A DNA stretch of 64,000 nucleotides from Symsagittifera roscoffensis (Eukaryota; Xenacoelomorpha; Acoela; Convolutidae): positions 5,315,472-5,379,471 of the forward strand of contig NC_087069.1 of assembly GCF_963678635.1 (NCBI RefSeq), written 5' to 3'. The notes under the pieces were generated by a model that saw only the letters and a program-made list of their open reading frames with translations, did not search any database and had not been told where the DNA came from. Below are positions 33,012 through 44,082 of the stretch, piece after piece. The position numbers and the translations under genes are program-made. Every line of letters starts with the position of its first letter. Within the stretch, counting starts at the first letter, position 1.

Positions 33012-33935
33012 GTGCAAACAACTGAAGAAACAACTTCAGAACCCCCAGGTATTGATGACACAGGAAGTAACGAATTACAACTAAATCATATAAATTGTGA
33101 ATCATCGGATACTGAAAGTGATACAGATAATACCATCTCTCTAAATATGATAACAGTCGAAAATGACTATGACCAGATCATATATGAACAACCTTTCACT
33201 TCACATATATATATATGAAAATCAATTGGACTTCTTCACAATTACTATATTGGACCCATTAATAATACACAAAATACACAAGAAGTAAACGAAATTAACC
33301 CGGTAATTAAACCCGATAAAAAAGATGAAACACAATGCTCAAACACAAAACATATTTATCAAAATATGCAAAAAGAACAACCAAGAGAAAAAATTTGGAC
33401 AATACCATTTCTCTTAGAGCCCAAGAAACAAAGGATTTCAACCACCTGATCTTGAAATTGATTTTTTAATTGACTCAGGAGCAGAATCAAATATAATTAA
33501 TATTCCCACATGGAATGAAATCTAAATATTACATCCAAATTTAACAACTCTTGAAACCTATAGTAAATTAGCAACAGCACAAGGATCAACCTTAGTTAAT
33601 TATGGAAAAGTCCAATTATTCCTTCTTCCCACAAGAACAATGGAACAAAACAAGATTTTGAACAAACAATTTAAACAAATATTTCATATTAATGATATTA
33701 AACACAATATCATTGGCATACTATTTATATCTAAATATAAACCAACAATCAACATCCTAAATAGTAAGATCCATATCAAAGATTAATATACAAAAACAAA
33801 AATTACAGCCCTAACATTCTTCCAAAGATTAAACAAACAACCACCATTTTTTTCAAAATTTTATCCCATTTACAATCAACAACGGAAACACCTGAAACCA
33901 CTATCAGGAAAAATATATAATTTCTTAATAAAAAC
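33012..33935 (+). pseudogene. protease region, unit 1 (broken)
   Basis: The region encodes an acidic spacer (about 33,012-33,218) and an aspartic protease with the active-site triplet Asp-Ser-Gly-Ala (33,472-33,483), followed about 230 nt later by the hydrophobic block that closes retropepsin domains. Compared with unit 2 it has an extra TA step near 33,210, a 2-nt loss near 33,420 and in-frame stops near 33,525 and 33,784. It would cleave the gag-pol precursor in virions if intact. It is more decayed than its duplicate. Confidence 0.65.
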
Positions 33936-33999
33936 AAGTTCACCATTATAACAAAAATCAAATTAAACAACAACTTTTCATGTCAGACTTCGAATTTAC

Positions 34000-35800
34000 A
34001 CCTATCCACAAATTTTCAAAATTACAATCTCATCCATAAAATACTCAAAAAATACGAATTCCGACATCAATTCATTACACGTGTATAACAATACACCGTA
34101 TCAGATAACATTACCCTTAGGACTTTTAGGATATTGTGAAACAATTGCTACAATTTCACCTATAAATGAAGTAGCCTACCGCGTTAATAATATACTCCAA
34201 TTATTAGATATTCGCCAATCAACAATTCATGACGAAGAATTATCCATAAACAATGTAATAAGTAATGAAAAAAGAAACACAGATTATTTCACAAAAACAA
34301 CAGATTTTAAACCGTTATTCAATATAACAAATTACACAAAAGAACAACAAAAATTTTTAACAATGTTTGATTTTGAACACTCACAAATCACACAAAATGA
34401 ATTTGATAAATTAGCAAAACAACTGTTAAAATATTCAACAGTCTATGCAACATCAAAATTTGACGTTGGAAAAATTAGTTCGTCACTACACCTCCCGTTA
34501 AAACCTGACGCAGTTTTCAAAAAACAAAGAGCGAGTAAAGTACCGATTTAATTACACGACAAGGTAAACAGATTACTTGATATTTTAGAACAATACGAAA
34601 TTATCTCACCAGTAAAGAAAAAAGAACAACCAAAAGGTAACACCCTGTTATCATTCTAGCAAAAGGTGAATCACTAAAAATAGTTTTAGACGCTAGATAC
34701 CTCAATTCACTAATTGATCAAACAAAATGCAATTGGCCTATTGAACCCATACAAGTAATATTAACAAAGATAAATGGTAAAATTTTCACAACCGCAGATA
34801 TGAATAGTGCTTATAATCAAATGCCACTAGATGAACAATCACGAAGTTTAACACAATTTGTTATTGGAAATCAACAATATGAAATTAATCGCTTATTCTA
34901 TGGAATATCCATAGGACCAGCAGCTTTTTCAGCTTTTAAGAGTAAAATTTTTAGACCACTAATACTCAAGAAAAATGCAATTACATACTTAGATTATGTT
35001 TTTATGCAATCACAAACTAAAGAAGAAATGTTTACAGTTTTAGAACAGTATCATAAATTACTTCAGAACGAAAATCTGAAGGCAGCCCCCAATAAATCAC
35101 ACTTCTTTTTAACACGCGTTAAATTTTTAGGACATAATATAGAACGAGAAACTATCACTCCATTAAAATCACGCATTGATGCAATTCAAAATTTTCAGCC
35201 ACCTACAAACAAAAAGAAAATCCAAGAATTCCTTGGAATGTTGAATTTTTTAAGTAAATATGTTTACAAAATGCAATTATACTTAAGACCCTTTTTATAA
35301 CATCCTCAGACAACAAAATAATTTTGAATGGACCACTGAACATCAAACACGATTTGATGAAATTAAAAAGCTTTTGACAGAACAAATTTCAAACACAATT
35401 CCAGATCCCAATCAACCATTCTATGCAATGTGCGATGCTTCAAATTTTGGCATCGGCGCAGCATTGCTACAATCACATAGTGGAACAAATAAAATGAATC
35501 TTATATCAGCAAATTCACAATTATTCACACAAGCAGAGCTACGACTCTCAACTCTAATGAGAGAATGTACAACTATAATTTATACACTTACAGAATATGA
35601 ATTTCTGATACTTGGATCAAAACACCCAACAGTTTTATTCACAGATCACAAACCAATTATATTTCTCTTTACACAAAAATTAAATCCAACTCATAATATA
35701 GATTTCAACTAATTCTAATGAAACTTCCAAACTTACATATAGTTTGAACAGCAGGAAAAAACCTTGCGTTATCAGATACATTAAGTCGAAATACGCCACC
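34000..35800 (+). pseudogene. reverse transcriptase - RNase H, unit 1 (broken)
   Basis: Order: a connector (34,081-34,540), RT fingers and palm (34,560-35,300), RNase H (35,374-35,760). The first catalytic motif Ala-Asp-Met-Asn-Ser-Ala-Tyr is at about 34,794-34,815. The YxDD box reads Tyr-Leu-Asp-Tyr (34,986-34,997), so the second Asp is lost. The thumb block Phe-Leu-Gly-His-Asn and the Glu-Phe-Leu-Gly-Met motif are normal. RNase H has Cys-Asp-Ala-Ser-Asn-Phe-Gly and Thr-Asp-His-Lys. Breaks: TAA at about 34,549, a roughly 10-nt deletion near 34,640, and a frameshift with stops at about 35,299-35,325 that is shared with unit 2. It copies element RNA into DNA; this copy is catalytically dead. 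Confidence 0.85.
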
Positions 35801-36819
35801 CGAATTACTTACACGAAAAACTACAGTTGAAATACCACAAAATATTAAATTTTATCTCGCAAAAGATGAAACATCACCCCGACTAGAATGCAAATATGCA
35901 GTAAAAACTGACATTGATCAATCACAAATAAATAATCTAGAACATTTTCCACTCTACTTAGATTGCCAAAATAATCACTACGAAGTTGATTTACTAGACA
36001 TCCACTTTTAAACCAATTCCATACTCACAATGGATAAAAAAATAACACTCAACAAAAAAAAATAAAACAACACTCGCATAAAAAAGACCTTTTTCCAATA
36101 ATTGAGAAAGAAAACTTGACCGATAAAATAAATTTATCAGGACCACAAACAAATGATTCAAAATACACAATAAATCAAGTTTTTGACCTCCATGACTCAC
36201 TTGACACAATTCCCCTATCAAAACAAGGAATTGACATTATTTTTCTCCCCCCAACAGATAAAATTACACTTGAACTTTTAAAACAATATCAAAATCTCGA
36301 CCCAGTAATTAGACAACTAAAACCATGGCACAAAAACAAAACTAAGCCCGTAAAAACAGATACAACAGTTTTAGGAAATAAAACACTCCTCCGATATTTC
36401 CGAAAATTTTATAACATAACAATTAATGAAAATACAGATCTTTTAGAATATCAATTAAAGGACCATACCAAATAATTGCCAAACCCACTGACGTAACGTA
36501 TAAACTCACAGATTCAAATAAAAAAGAAATTGTTCAACATCGTAAAAATCTATTGCCCTACTACCCAAAAGAATACGCACTACGCGAAGTAACTCAATTA
36601 TATTCTTTCACAGGTTTAAAAGTTATTCAAAATCATCCACATACAGAAAAAAAGACTAAGAAAACAACGTTCATCATGAAAATCAAAATCGAAAACAAAC
36701 CAAAGCTCAAAACAATCAAAAAAATGCCAGACCCAAAAAATACCTCAAAAAGAAAGAAAAAACAGAAAAATGATAGAAAAAATTTTACCACAAAAACAAA
36801 TAGAAAAATCAGAACATAG
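35801..36819 (+). pseudogene. integrase remnant without catalytic core, unit 1
   Basis: After RNase H, coding fragments continue to a segment ending at about 36,431 that corresponds to the lead-in of an integrase (Asp-Pro-Val-Ile-Arg-Gln-Leu...Lys-Thr-Leu-Leu-Arg). Within about 25 nt this jumps to the C-terminal integrase module (Gly-Pro-Tyr-Gln-Ile-Ile-Ala...Leu-Pro-Tyr-Tyr, from about 36,455) and a Lys-rich tail. The HHCC zinc finger and the whole D,D35E core, normally over 200 residues, are absent. The same gap is in unit 2. Integration would have to be supplied in trans. Confidence 0.7.
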
Positions 36820-36961
36820 AGACTCATCGCGATTTAGAAATGAACCACGTAAAAATTACAAAATATTCATTCCACAATCTAGAATATTAAAGCAAGTTGA
36901 ATTTCAAAAAACAACTTTGATTTTAAAAATTAATAATTTTTGCTCCTCTGGATCATTTTGA

Positions 36962-37512
36962 ACTTTAATTTTTCAAGATAACATGCTGACAAATACGCAA
37001 TAATTCTAGTTCAGATTCAGCCAATAGGACTCACTCAAATCCGTCACCTTCTATATCTCTAACACCAACCTATTAGCCGATAGATATTAAACTCCAGGCA
37101 TATCTATAACTATAACTTTACAACCTCCAGGTCAAATATAAGCAACTCGCTAAAACTTGACAACTAAAAAAATACCACCATAATATTACAACCCTCCCCT
37201 ATCTAATAACGCAAAGATCAACAATATTTTCCCAACTCAGACCTCAAAAACCCTCCAACCAAAAATGGCGAATTAGCCTAAAGTAAAAAAAGACCATAAT
37301 CATTTGACCTAAAGTACAAATATTTCAAAAATAACCTAGATCACCCAACAAATCAAAATAAAGCAAAGAAGACCTCACAAACACCATAAAATTAGCACTC
37401 AACATTTTTTCAAAAAACTCAACCCACATGTCAAAAACCAATAAAAAATCCGACCTCACTTGAATCTCGCCTCAAACAACAAAAAATATTCGACGAAGAA
37501 ATCATTTCTTAA
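36962..37512 (+). other. non-coding segment between pol and membrane ORF, unit 1
   Basis: A frame-poor, stop-rich stretch with the words CAACCTATTAGCC and CCAGGCATATC, repeated almost exactly in unit 2 (42,057-42,588). It may hold splice acceptors for downstream genes. A truncated start of the membrane-protein ORF follows at 37,513-37,625. Confidence 0.5.
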
Positions 37513-38053
37513 ATGCTCTTCTCTCTATCAGTCAATATCTTAAAAAAATACAACCTTAAATCTTTTAATAAAATTTTTAATACTATTCAAACTTTTGTTC
37601 ATATTTTTAATCGATACTCTTGAAGCGAAATATCTCACAAAATAGATATAACCGATCGAATAGCCAAAATAACCAAAATAACTATTCACGATCGAATTCA
37701 AATACAACTGAATTTGTTTCTGGATCCAGTTCCCATTCAAACCCAAGGAATAGACACTATTCCAATAATAGATCACGAAACTCATCAAATAACAGAATTT
37801 TCAGAAATAGAAGTTATTCTAATAATCGAAATCAGAATTATCCAAGGAATAATTCATATAATAGATCAATTTATCACACATTAAAAGATAACTATCAAAA
37901 CAGATCACAAAATACCTCACAAAATCGAAACTCATGTTACAATAATCGATACAGAAATTATTCCCAGTCACCACATACGAATATTAACGCTATTCCGATT
38001 CTAAACATCGATACAGAAGTAGCACACTAAAACATCAAAGACACTTTAATCAA

Positions 38054-38935
38054 GTGCAAACAACTGAAGAAACAACTTCAGAACCCACAGGTATTGATGA
38101 CACAGGAAGTAACGAATTACAACTAAATCATATAAATTGTGAATCATTGGATACTGAAAGTGATACAGATAATACCATCTCTCTAAATATGATAACAGTC
38201 GAAAATGACTATGACCATATCATATATGAACAACCTTTCACGTCAAATATATATGAAAATCAATTGGAACTTCTTCACAATTACTATATTGGACCCATTA
38301 ATAATACACAAAATACACAAGAAGTAAACGAAATTAACCCGGTAATTAAACCCGATAAAAAAGATGAAACACAATACTCAAACACAAAACATATTTATCA
38401 AAATATACAATCAGAACAACCAAGAGAAAAAATTTGGACAATACCATATCTCTTAGAGAGCCCAAGAAACAAAGAATTTCAACCACCTGATCTTGAAATT
38501 TATTTTTTAATTGACTCAGGAGCAGAATCAATTATAATTAATATTGCCACATGGAATGAAATCAAAATATTACATCCAAATTTAACAACTCTTGAAACCT
38601 ATAGTAAATTAGCAACAGCACAAGGATCAACATTAGTTAATTATGGAAAAATCCAAATATTCCTTCTTCCCACAAGAACAATGGAACAAAACAAGATTTT
38701 GAACAAACCATTTAAACAAATATTTCATATTACTGATATTAAACACAATATCATTGGCATACTATTTATATCTAAATATAAACCAAACATCAACATCCTA
38801 AATAGTAAGATCCATATCAAAGATAAATATACAAAAACTAAAATTACAGCCCTAACATTCTTCCAAATATTAAACAAACAACCACCATTTTTTTCAAAAT
38901 TTTATCCCATTTACAATCAACAACGGAACACCTGA
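38054..38935 (+). pseudogene. protease region, unit 2 (long open frame)
   Basis: An unbroken 293-codon frame covers the acidic spacer and a retropepsin-type aspartic protease: Phe-Leu-Ile-Asp-Ser-Gly-Ala-Glu at about 38,505-38,528, and the Ile-Ile-Gly-Ile-Leu block near 38,750. It is the better preserved of the two protease copies. It is cut off from gag by a 1-nt loss relative to unit 1 near 37,987 and from RT by stops after 38,933, so it is not translated as part of a full polyprotein. It would process gag-pol. Confidence 0.7.
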
Positions 38936-39018
38936 AACCACTATCAGGAAAAATATATAATTTCTCAGTAAAACAAGTTCACCATTATAACAAAAATCAA
39001 ATTAAACAACAACTTTTC

Positions 39019-40850
39019 ATGTCAGACTTCGAATTTAAACCTATCCACAAATTTTTCAAAATTACAATCTCATCCATAAAATACTCAAAAAATACGAATT
39101 CCGACATCAATTCATTACACGTGTATAACAATACACCGTATCAGATAACATTACCCTTAGGACTTTTAGGATATTGTGAAACAATTGCTACAATTTCACC
39201 TATAAATGAAGTAGCCTACCGCGTTAATAATATACCCCAATTATTAGATATTCGCCAATCAACAATTCATGACAAAGAATTATCCATAAATAATTTAATA
39301 AGTAATGAAAAAAGAAACACAGATTATTTCACAAAAACAACAGATTTTAAGCCGACATTCAATATAACAAATTACACAAAAGAACAACAAAAATTTTTAA
39401 CAATGTTTAATTTTGAACACTCACAAATCACACAAACTGAATTTGATAAATTAGCAAAACAACTGTTAAAATATTCAACAGTCTATGCAAAATCAAAATT
39501 TGACGTTGGAAAAATTAGTTCGTCACTACACCTCCCGTTAAAACCTGACGCAGTTTTCAAAAAACAAAGAGCAAGTAAAGTACCGATTTACTTACACGAC
39601 AAGGTAAACAGATTACTTGATATTTTAGAACAATACGAAATTATCTCACAAGTAAAGAAAAAAGAACAACCAAAATGTAACACCTTCATTAACCCTGTTA
39701 TCATTCTAGCAAAAGGTGAATAACTAAAAATAGTTTTAGACGCTAGATACCTCAATTCACTAATTGACGAATCAAAATGCAATTGGCCTATTGAACCCAT
39801 ACAAGTAATATTAACAAAGATAAATGGTAAAATTTTCACAACCGCAGATATGAATAGTGCTTATAATCAAATGCCACTAGATGAACAATCACGAAGTTTA
39901 ACACAATTTGTTATTGGAAATCAACAATATGAAATTAATCGCTTATTCTATGGAATATCCATAGGACCAGCAGCTTTTTCAGCTTTTAAGAGTAAAATTT
40001 TTAGACCACTAATACTCAAGAAAAATGCAATTACATACTTAGTTTATGTTTTTATGCAATCACAAACTAAAGAAGAAATGTTTACAGTTTTAGAACAGTA
40101 TCATAAATTACTTCAGAACGAAAATCTGAAGGCAGCCCCCAATAAATCACACTTCTTTTTAACACGCGTTAAATTTTTAGGACATAATATAGAACGAGAA
40201 ACTATCACTCCATTAAAATCACGCATTGATGCAATTCAAAATTTTCAGCCACCTACAAATAAAAAGAAAATCCAAGAATTCCTTGGAATGTTGAATTTCT
40301 TAAGTAAATATGTTTACAAAATGCAATTATACTTAAGACCCTTTTTATAACATCCTCAGACAACAAAATAATTTTGAATGGACCACTGAACATCAAACAC
40401 GATTTGATGAAATTAAAAAGCTTTTGACAGAACAAATTTCAAACACAATTCCAGATCCCAATCAACCATTCTATGCAATGTGCGATGCTTTAAATTTTGA
40501 CATCGGCGCAGCATTGCTACAATCACATAGTGGAACAAATAAAATGAATCTTATATCAGCAAATTCACAATTATTCACACAAGCAGAGCTACGACTCTCA
40601 ACTCTGATGAGAGAATATACAACTATAATTTATACACTTACAGAATATGAATTTCTGATACTTGGATCAAAACACCCAACAGTTTTATTCACAGATCACA
40701 AACCAATTATATTTCTCTTTACACAAAAATTAAATCCAACTCATAGAGTTTATAGATTTCAACTAATTCTAATGAAACTTCCAAACTTACATATAGTTTG
40801 GACAGCAGGAAAAAACCTTGCGTTATCAGATACATGAAGTCAAAATACGC
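39019..40850 (+). pseudogene. reverse transcriptase - RNase H, unit 2 (broken)
   Basis: The frame 39019-39723 (connector and RT fingers) ends at a TAA absent from unit 1. RT palm and thumb follow (39,730-40,350), then RNase H (40,424-40,837). The YxDD box is Tyr-Leu-Val-Tyr (40,036-40,047): both Asp are gone, the second by the change shared with unit 1, the first only here. The frameshift and stops at about 40,349-40,375 are shared with unit 1. RNase H has lost the Gly of Asn-Phe-Gly (Asp here) and stops at 40,835. The two units share the older lesions and each has private ones. Confidence 0.85.
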
Positions 40851-42056
40851 CACCCGAATTACTTACACGAAAAACTACAGTTGAAATACCACAAAACATT
40901 AAATTTTATCTCGCAAAAGATGAAACATCCCCCCGACTAGAAAGCAAATATGCAGTAAAAACTGACATTGATCAATCACAAATAAATAATCTACAACATT
41001 TTCCACTCTACTTAGATTGCCAAAATAATCACTACGAAGTTGATTTACTAGGCACATCCACTTTCAAACCAATTCCATACTCACAATGGATAAAATCAAC
41101 ACTCAACAAAAAAGATTAAAACACAACTCGCATAAAAAAGACTTTTTTCCATTAATTGAGAAAGAAAACTTGACCGATAAAATAAATTTATCAGGACCAC
41201 AAACAAATGATTCAAAATACACAATAAATCAAGTTTTTGACCTCCATGACCCACTTGACACAATTCCCCTATCAAAACAAGGAATTGACCTTATTTTTCT
41301 CCCCCCAGCAGATAAAATTACACTTGAACTTTTAAACCAATATCAAAATCTCGACGCAGTAATTAGACAACTAAAACTATGGCACAAAAACAAAACTAAG
41401 CCCTTAAAAACAGATACAACAATTTTAGGAAATAAAACACTCCTCCGATATTTCCGAAAATTTTATAACATAACAATTAATGAAAATTTTATAACATAAC
41501 AATATAACATAACAATTAATGAACAATTAATTCTTTAGAATATTAATTAAAGGACCATACCAAATAATTGCCAAACCCACTGACGTAACGTATAAACTCA
41601 CAGATTCAAATAAAAAAGAAATTGTTCAACATCGTAAAAATCTATTGCCCTACTACCCAAAAGAATACGCACTACGCGAATTAACTCAATTATTTTCTTT
41701 CACAGGTTTAAAAGTTATTCAAAATCATCCACATACAGAAAAAAAAGACTAACAAAACAACGTTCATCATGAAAATCAAAATCAAAAACAAACCAAAGCT
41801 CAAAACAATCAAAAAATGCCAGACCCAAAAATACCTCAAAAAAAAAAGAAAAAACAGAAAAATGATAGAAAAAATTTTACCACAAAAACAAATAGAAAAA
41901 TCAGAACAAAGAGATTCATCTCGATTTAGAAATGAACCACGTAAAAATTACAAAACATTCATTCCACAATCTAAAATATTAAAGAAAGTTGAATTTCAAA
42001 AAACAACTTTGATTTTAAACCTCTGGATCATTTTGAACTTTCATTTTTCAAGATAA
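40851..42056 (+). pseudogene. integrase remnant without catalytic core, unit 2
   Basis: The pieces match unit 1: a lead-in frame 41,086-41,499, then after a short AATTAATGAA-repeat scar the C-terminal module from about 41,552 (Gly-Pro-Tyr-Gln-Ile-Ile) and a Lys-rich tail ending at about 42,054. No zinc finger and no D,D35E core lie between them. The scar differs from unit 1 by about 40 nt of local repeat, so the junction kept changing after the duplication. Confidence 0.7.
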
Positions 42057-42588
42057 CATGCTGACAAATGCGCAATAATTCTAGTTCAGATTCAGCCAAT
42101 AGGATTCACTCAAATCCGTCACCTTCCATATCTCTAACACCAACCTATTAGCCGATAGATATTAAACTCCAGGCATATCTATAACTATAACTTTACAACC
42201 TCCAGGTCAAATATAAGCAACTCGCTAAAACTTGACAACTAAAAAAAATACCACCATAATATTACAACCCTCCCCTATCTAATAACGCAAAGATCAACAA
42301 TATTTTCCCAACTCAGACCTCAAAAACCTTCCAACCAAAAATGGCGAATTAGCCTAAAGTAAAAAAAGACCATAATCATTTGACCTAAAGTACAAATATT
42401 TCAAAAATAACCCAGATCACCCAACAAATAAAAATAAAGCGAAGAAGACCTCCCAAACACCATAAAATTAGCACCCAACATTTTTTCACAAAACTCAACC
42501 CACATGTCAAAAACCAATAAAAAATCCGACCTCACTTGAATCTCGCCTCAAACAACAAAAAATATTCGACGAAGAAATCATTTCTTAA
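42057..42588 (+). other. non-coding segment between pol and membrane ORF, unit 2
   Basis: Nearly identical to 36,962-37,512. Stop-rich in all frames. Confidence 0.5.
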
Positions 42589-44082
42589 ATGCTCTTCTCT
42601 CTATCAGTCAATATCTTAAAAAATACAACCTTAAATCTTTTAATAAAATTTTTCATACTATTTAAACTTTTGTTCATATTTTTAATCGATACTTTTGAAG
42701 CTTTTATAATCATTTTAATAATTTTTTGCAATACTTTTTTAATTTTCTACTCCCTATTTGAAATATATCTCCAGCTTTCCCAAATCATTGACCACATTCA
42801 CAGGTACGATAATTCAAAGTCTATTCAAATGATACAAACAATTTTTAGAAGAACAGATATTTTTTTACTATTTGTAATTTTCATCACATTTTTATCATCC
42901 CTAATAATGACAATGTGCAAATGTGTAAAAAAAGGCAATAGTCACATTCGCCTTAGCAACAATCCTTTTAATTCTTTTCATCGAAGAATACTACAATAAA
43001 CATAAATCTTCCCACTGGAAAAAATCAATCGGACAGGTTCCAAAAATTGCTAACCAACAATCACAAAATCAGTCTTCACCGACATCATCCCAAGAAAACC
43101 CAGCAATAGCCACAACTACCCAAAACTCCCAAACATCCACACGAATTTCATTTCAAGAGAACCCATACACTTTTGAAGAACGACACGCTCGCTTATCCGA
43201 ACCATTAGAACCAGTTCAGCGACAGGCACCCCGACGTGAACCAACATATAATCTATACACCACATTACCACAAGACTTAAACAGAATAAGAAACGTTAGT
43301 CAAAATCAAAATACAGTTGGAATAAATAGACAGATTATACATCCACAAAGAAATATAAATTTTTAAACTCCTAGAGTTCATTTTGATATACCCCAGTCAC
43401 CAACACCAACTACTTTAGAAAAATCAAGTAGTACATTGCCAGAAACTCCCACACTCCTTTCACAACATAGCACCTCAAGTATAACCTCAGATTACTTCGG
43501 TTCAACACCAACATCTGAACAAATACGTGAAAACCCCTTTAACCCCCCCAATCCCACCGCTCGACTACCATATTGGGCAACACACTCATATACACAAGGT
43601 GAACCAAACATAGTAAATGAACCAATAGATATTTCTACGGATACAACACCATCATCACTACCAGAAACATTATCACTACCTTCAACACCATCATTAAGTC
43701 AAATTTCACCGACGCTTTTGGAACACATTCGTAGCACTTCCACCATTATTTGGACAACATCAAGATAGTAACCGACTCCACAGTGGGGCACTCAGTAGAC
43801 TACAATATAAACAAGATATCCACGAAGATATTCGTGAGCACAATATTCAAATACTTCAACAAAATAGTCTCCAATTAAAATTTGAAATCACGATCAAACT
43901 TAACAATATTGTTCAACATCCCTACCCATTATATCCACCAAATTTAACAGCTCAATCGCTACCACCACCATTTATAACAACTGAAGTAATAAATAAATAC
44001 GATAGATATACAAAAAACACAATTGGTTACATCACATTTTATAACCCATACTCAGGATTATCATACAGATGTATATTCTAAA
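42589..44082 (+). pseudogene. multi-pass membrane protein with long disordered tail (accessory, unknown), frameshifted
   Basis: ATG 42589 opens a 136-codon frame with strongly hydrophobic segments (about residues 18-37, 38-58 and 91-108). Near 42,928 a run of seven A marks a frame change. In the next frame a fourth hydrophobic segment (about 42,945-42,985) leads into a tail of about 250 residues rich in Ser, Thr, Pro and Gln (43,000-43,768, one TAA at 43364). A further shift continues coding to about 44,080, just overlapping the envelope ORF. The result is a four-TM protein with a long polar tail, of no family I know. Its start lies in the duplicated 5-kb unit, so a truncated second start is at 37,513. 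Confidence 0.55.

Larger units (their letters stand above)
32578..37625 (+). repeat. 5.05-kb internal tandem duplication, unit 1
   Basis: Spans the gag knuckle tail, protease, RT-RNase H, integrase remnant, a non-coding segment and the first codons of the membrane-protein ORF. It recurs in direct order as 37626-42700. The right end of unit 1 (...CGATACTCTTGAAGC) joins straight into the start of unit 2 (GAAATATCTCAC). The corresponding sequence after unit 2 continues CTTTTATAATC, which fixes the breakpoint. Confidence 0.9.
37626..42700 (+). repeat. 5.07-kb internal tandem duplication, unit 2
   Basis: Direct copy of 32578-37625. Over the 166-residue RT block 39,850-40,350 the encoded protein differs from unit 1 by a single residue. 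Other parts carry scattered substitutions and indels, including a local TAACATAACAATTAATGAA amplification near 41,490-41,530 and the lack of a short insert near 42,015 that unit 1 carries. Confidence 0.9.
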
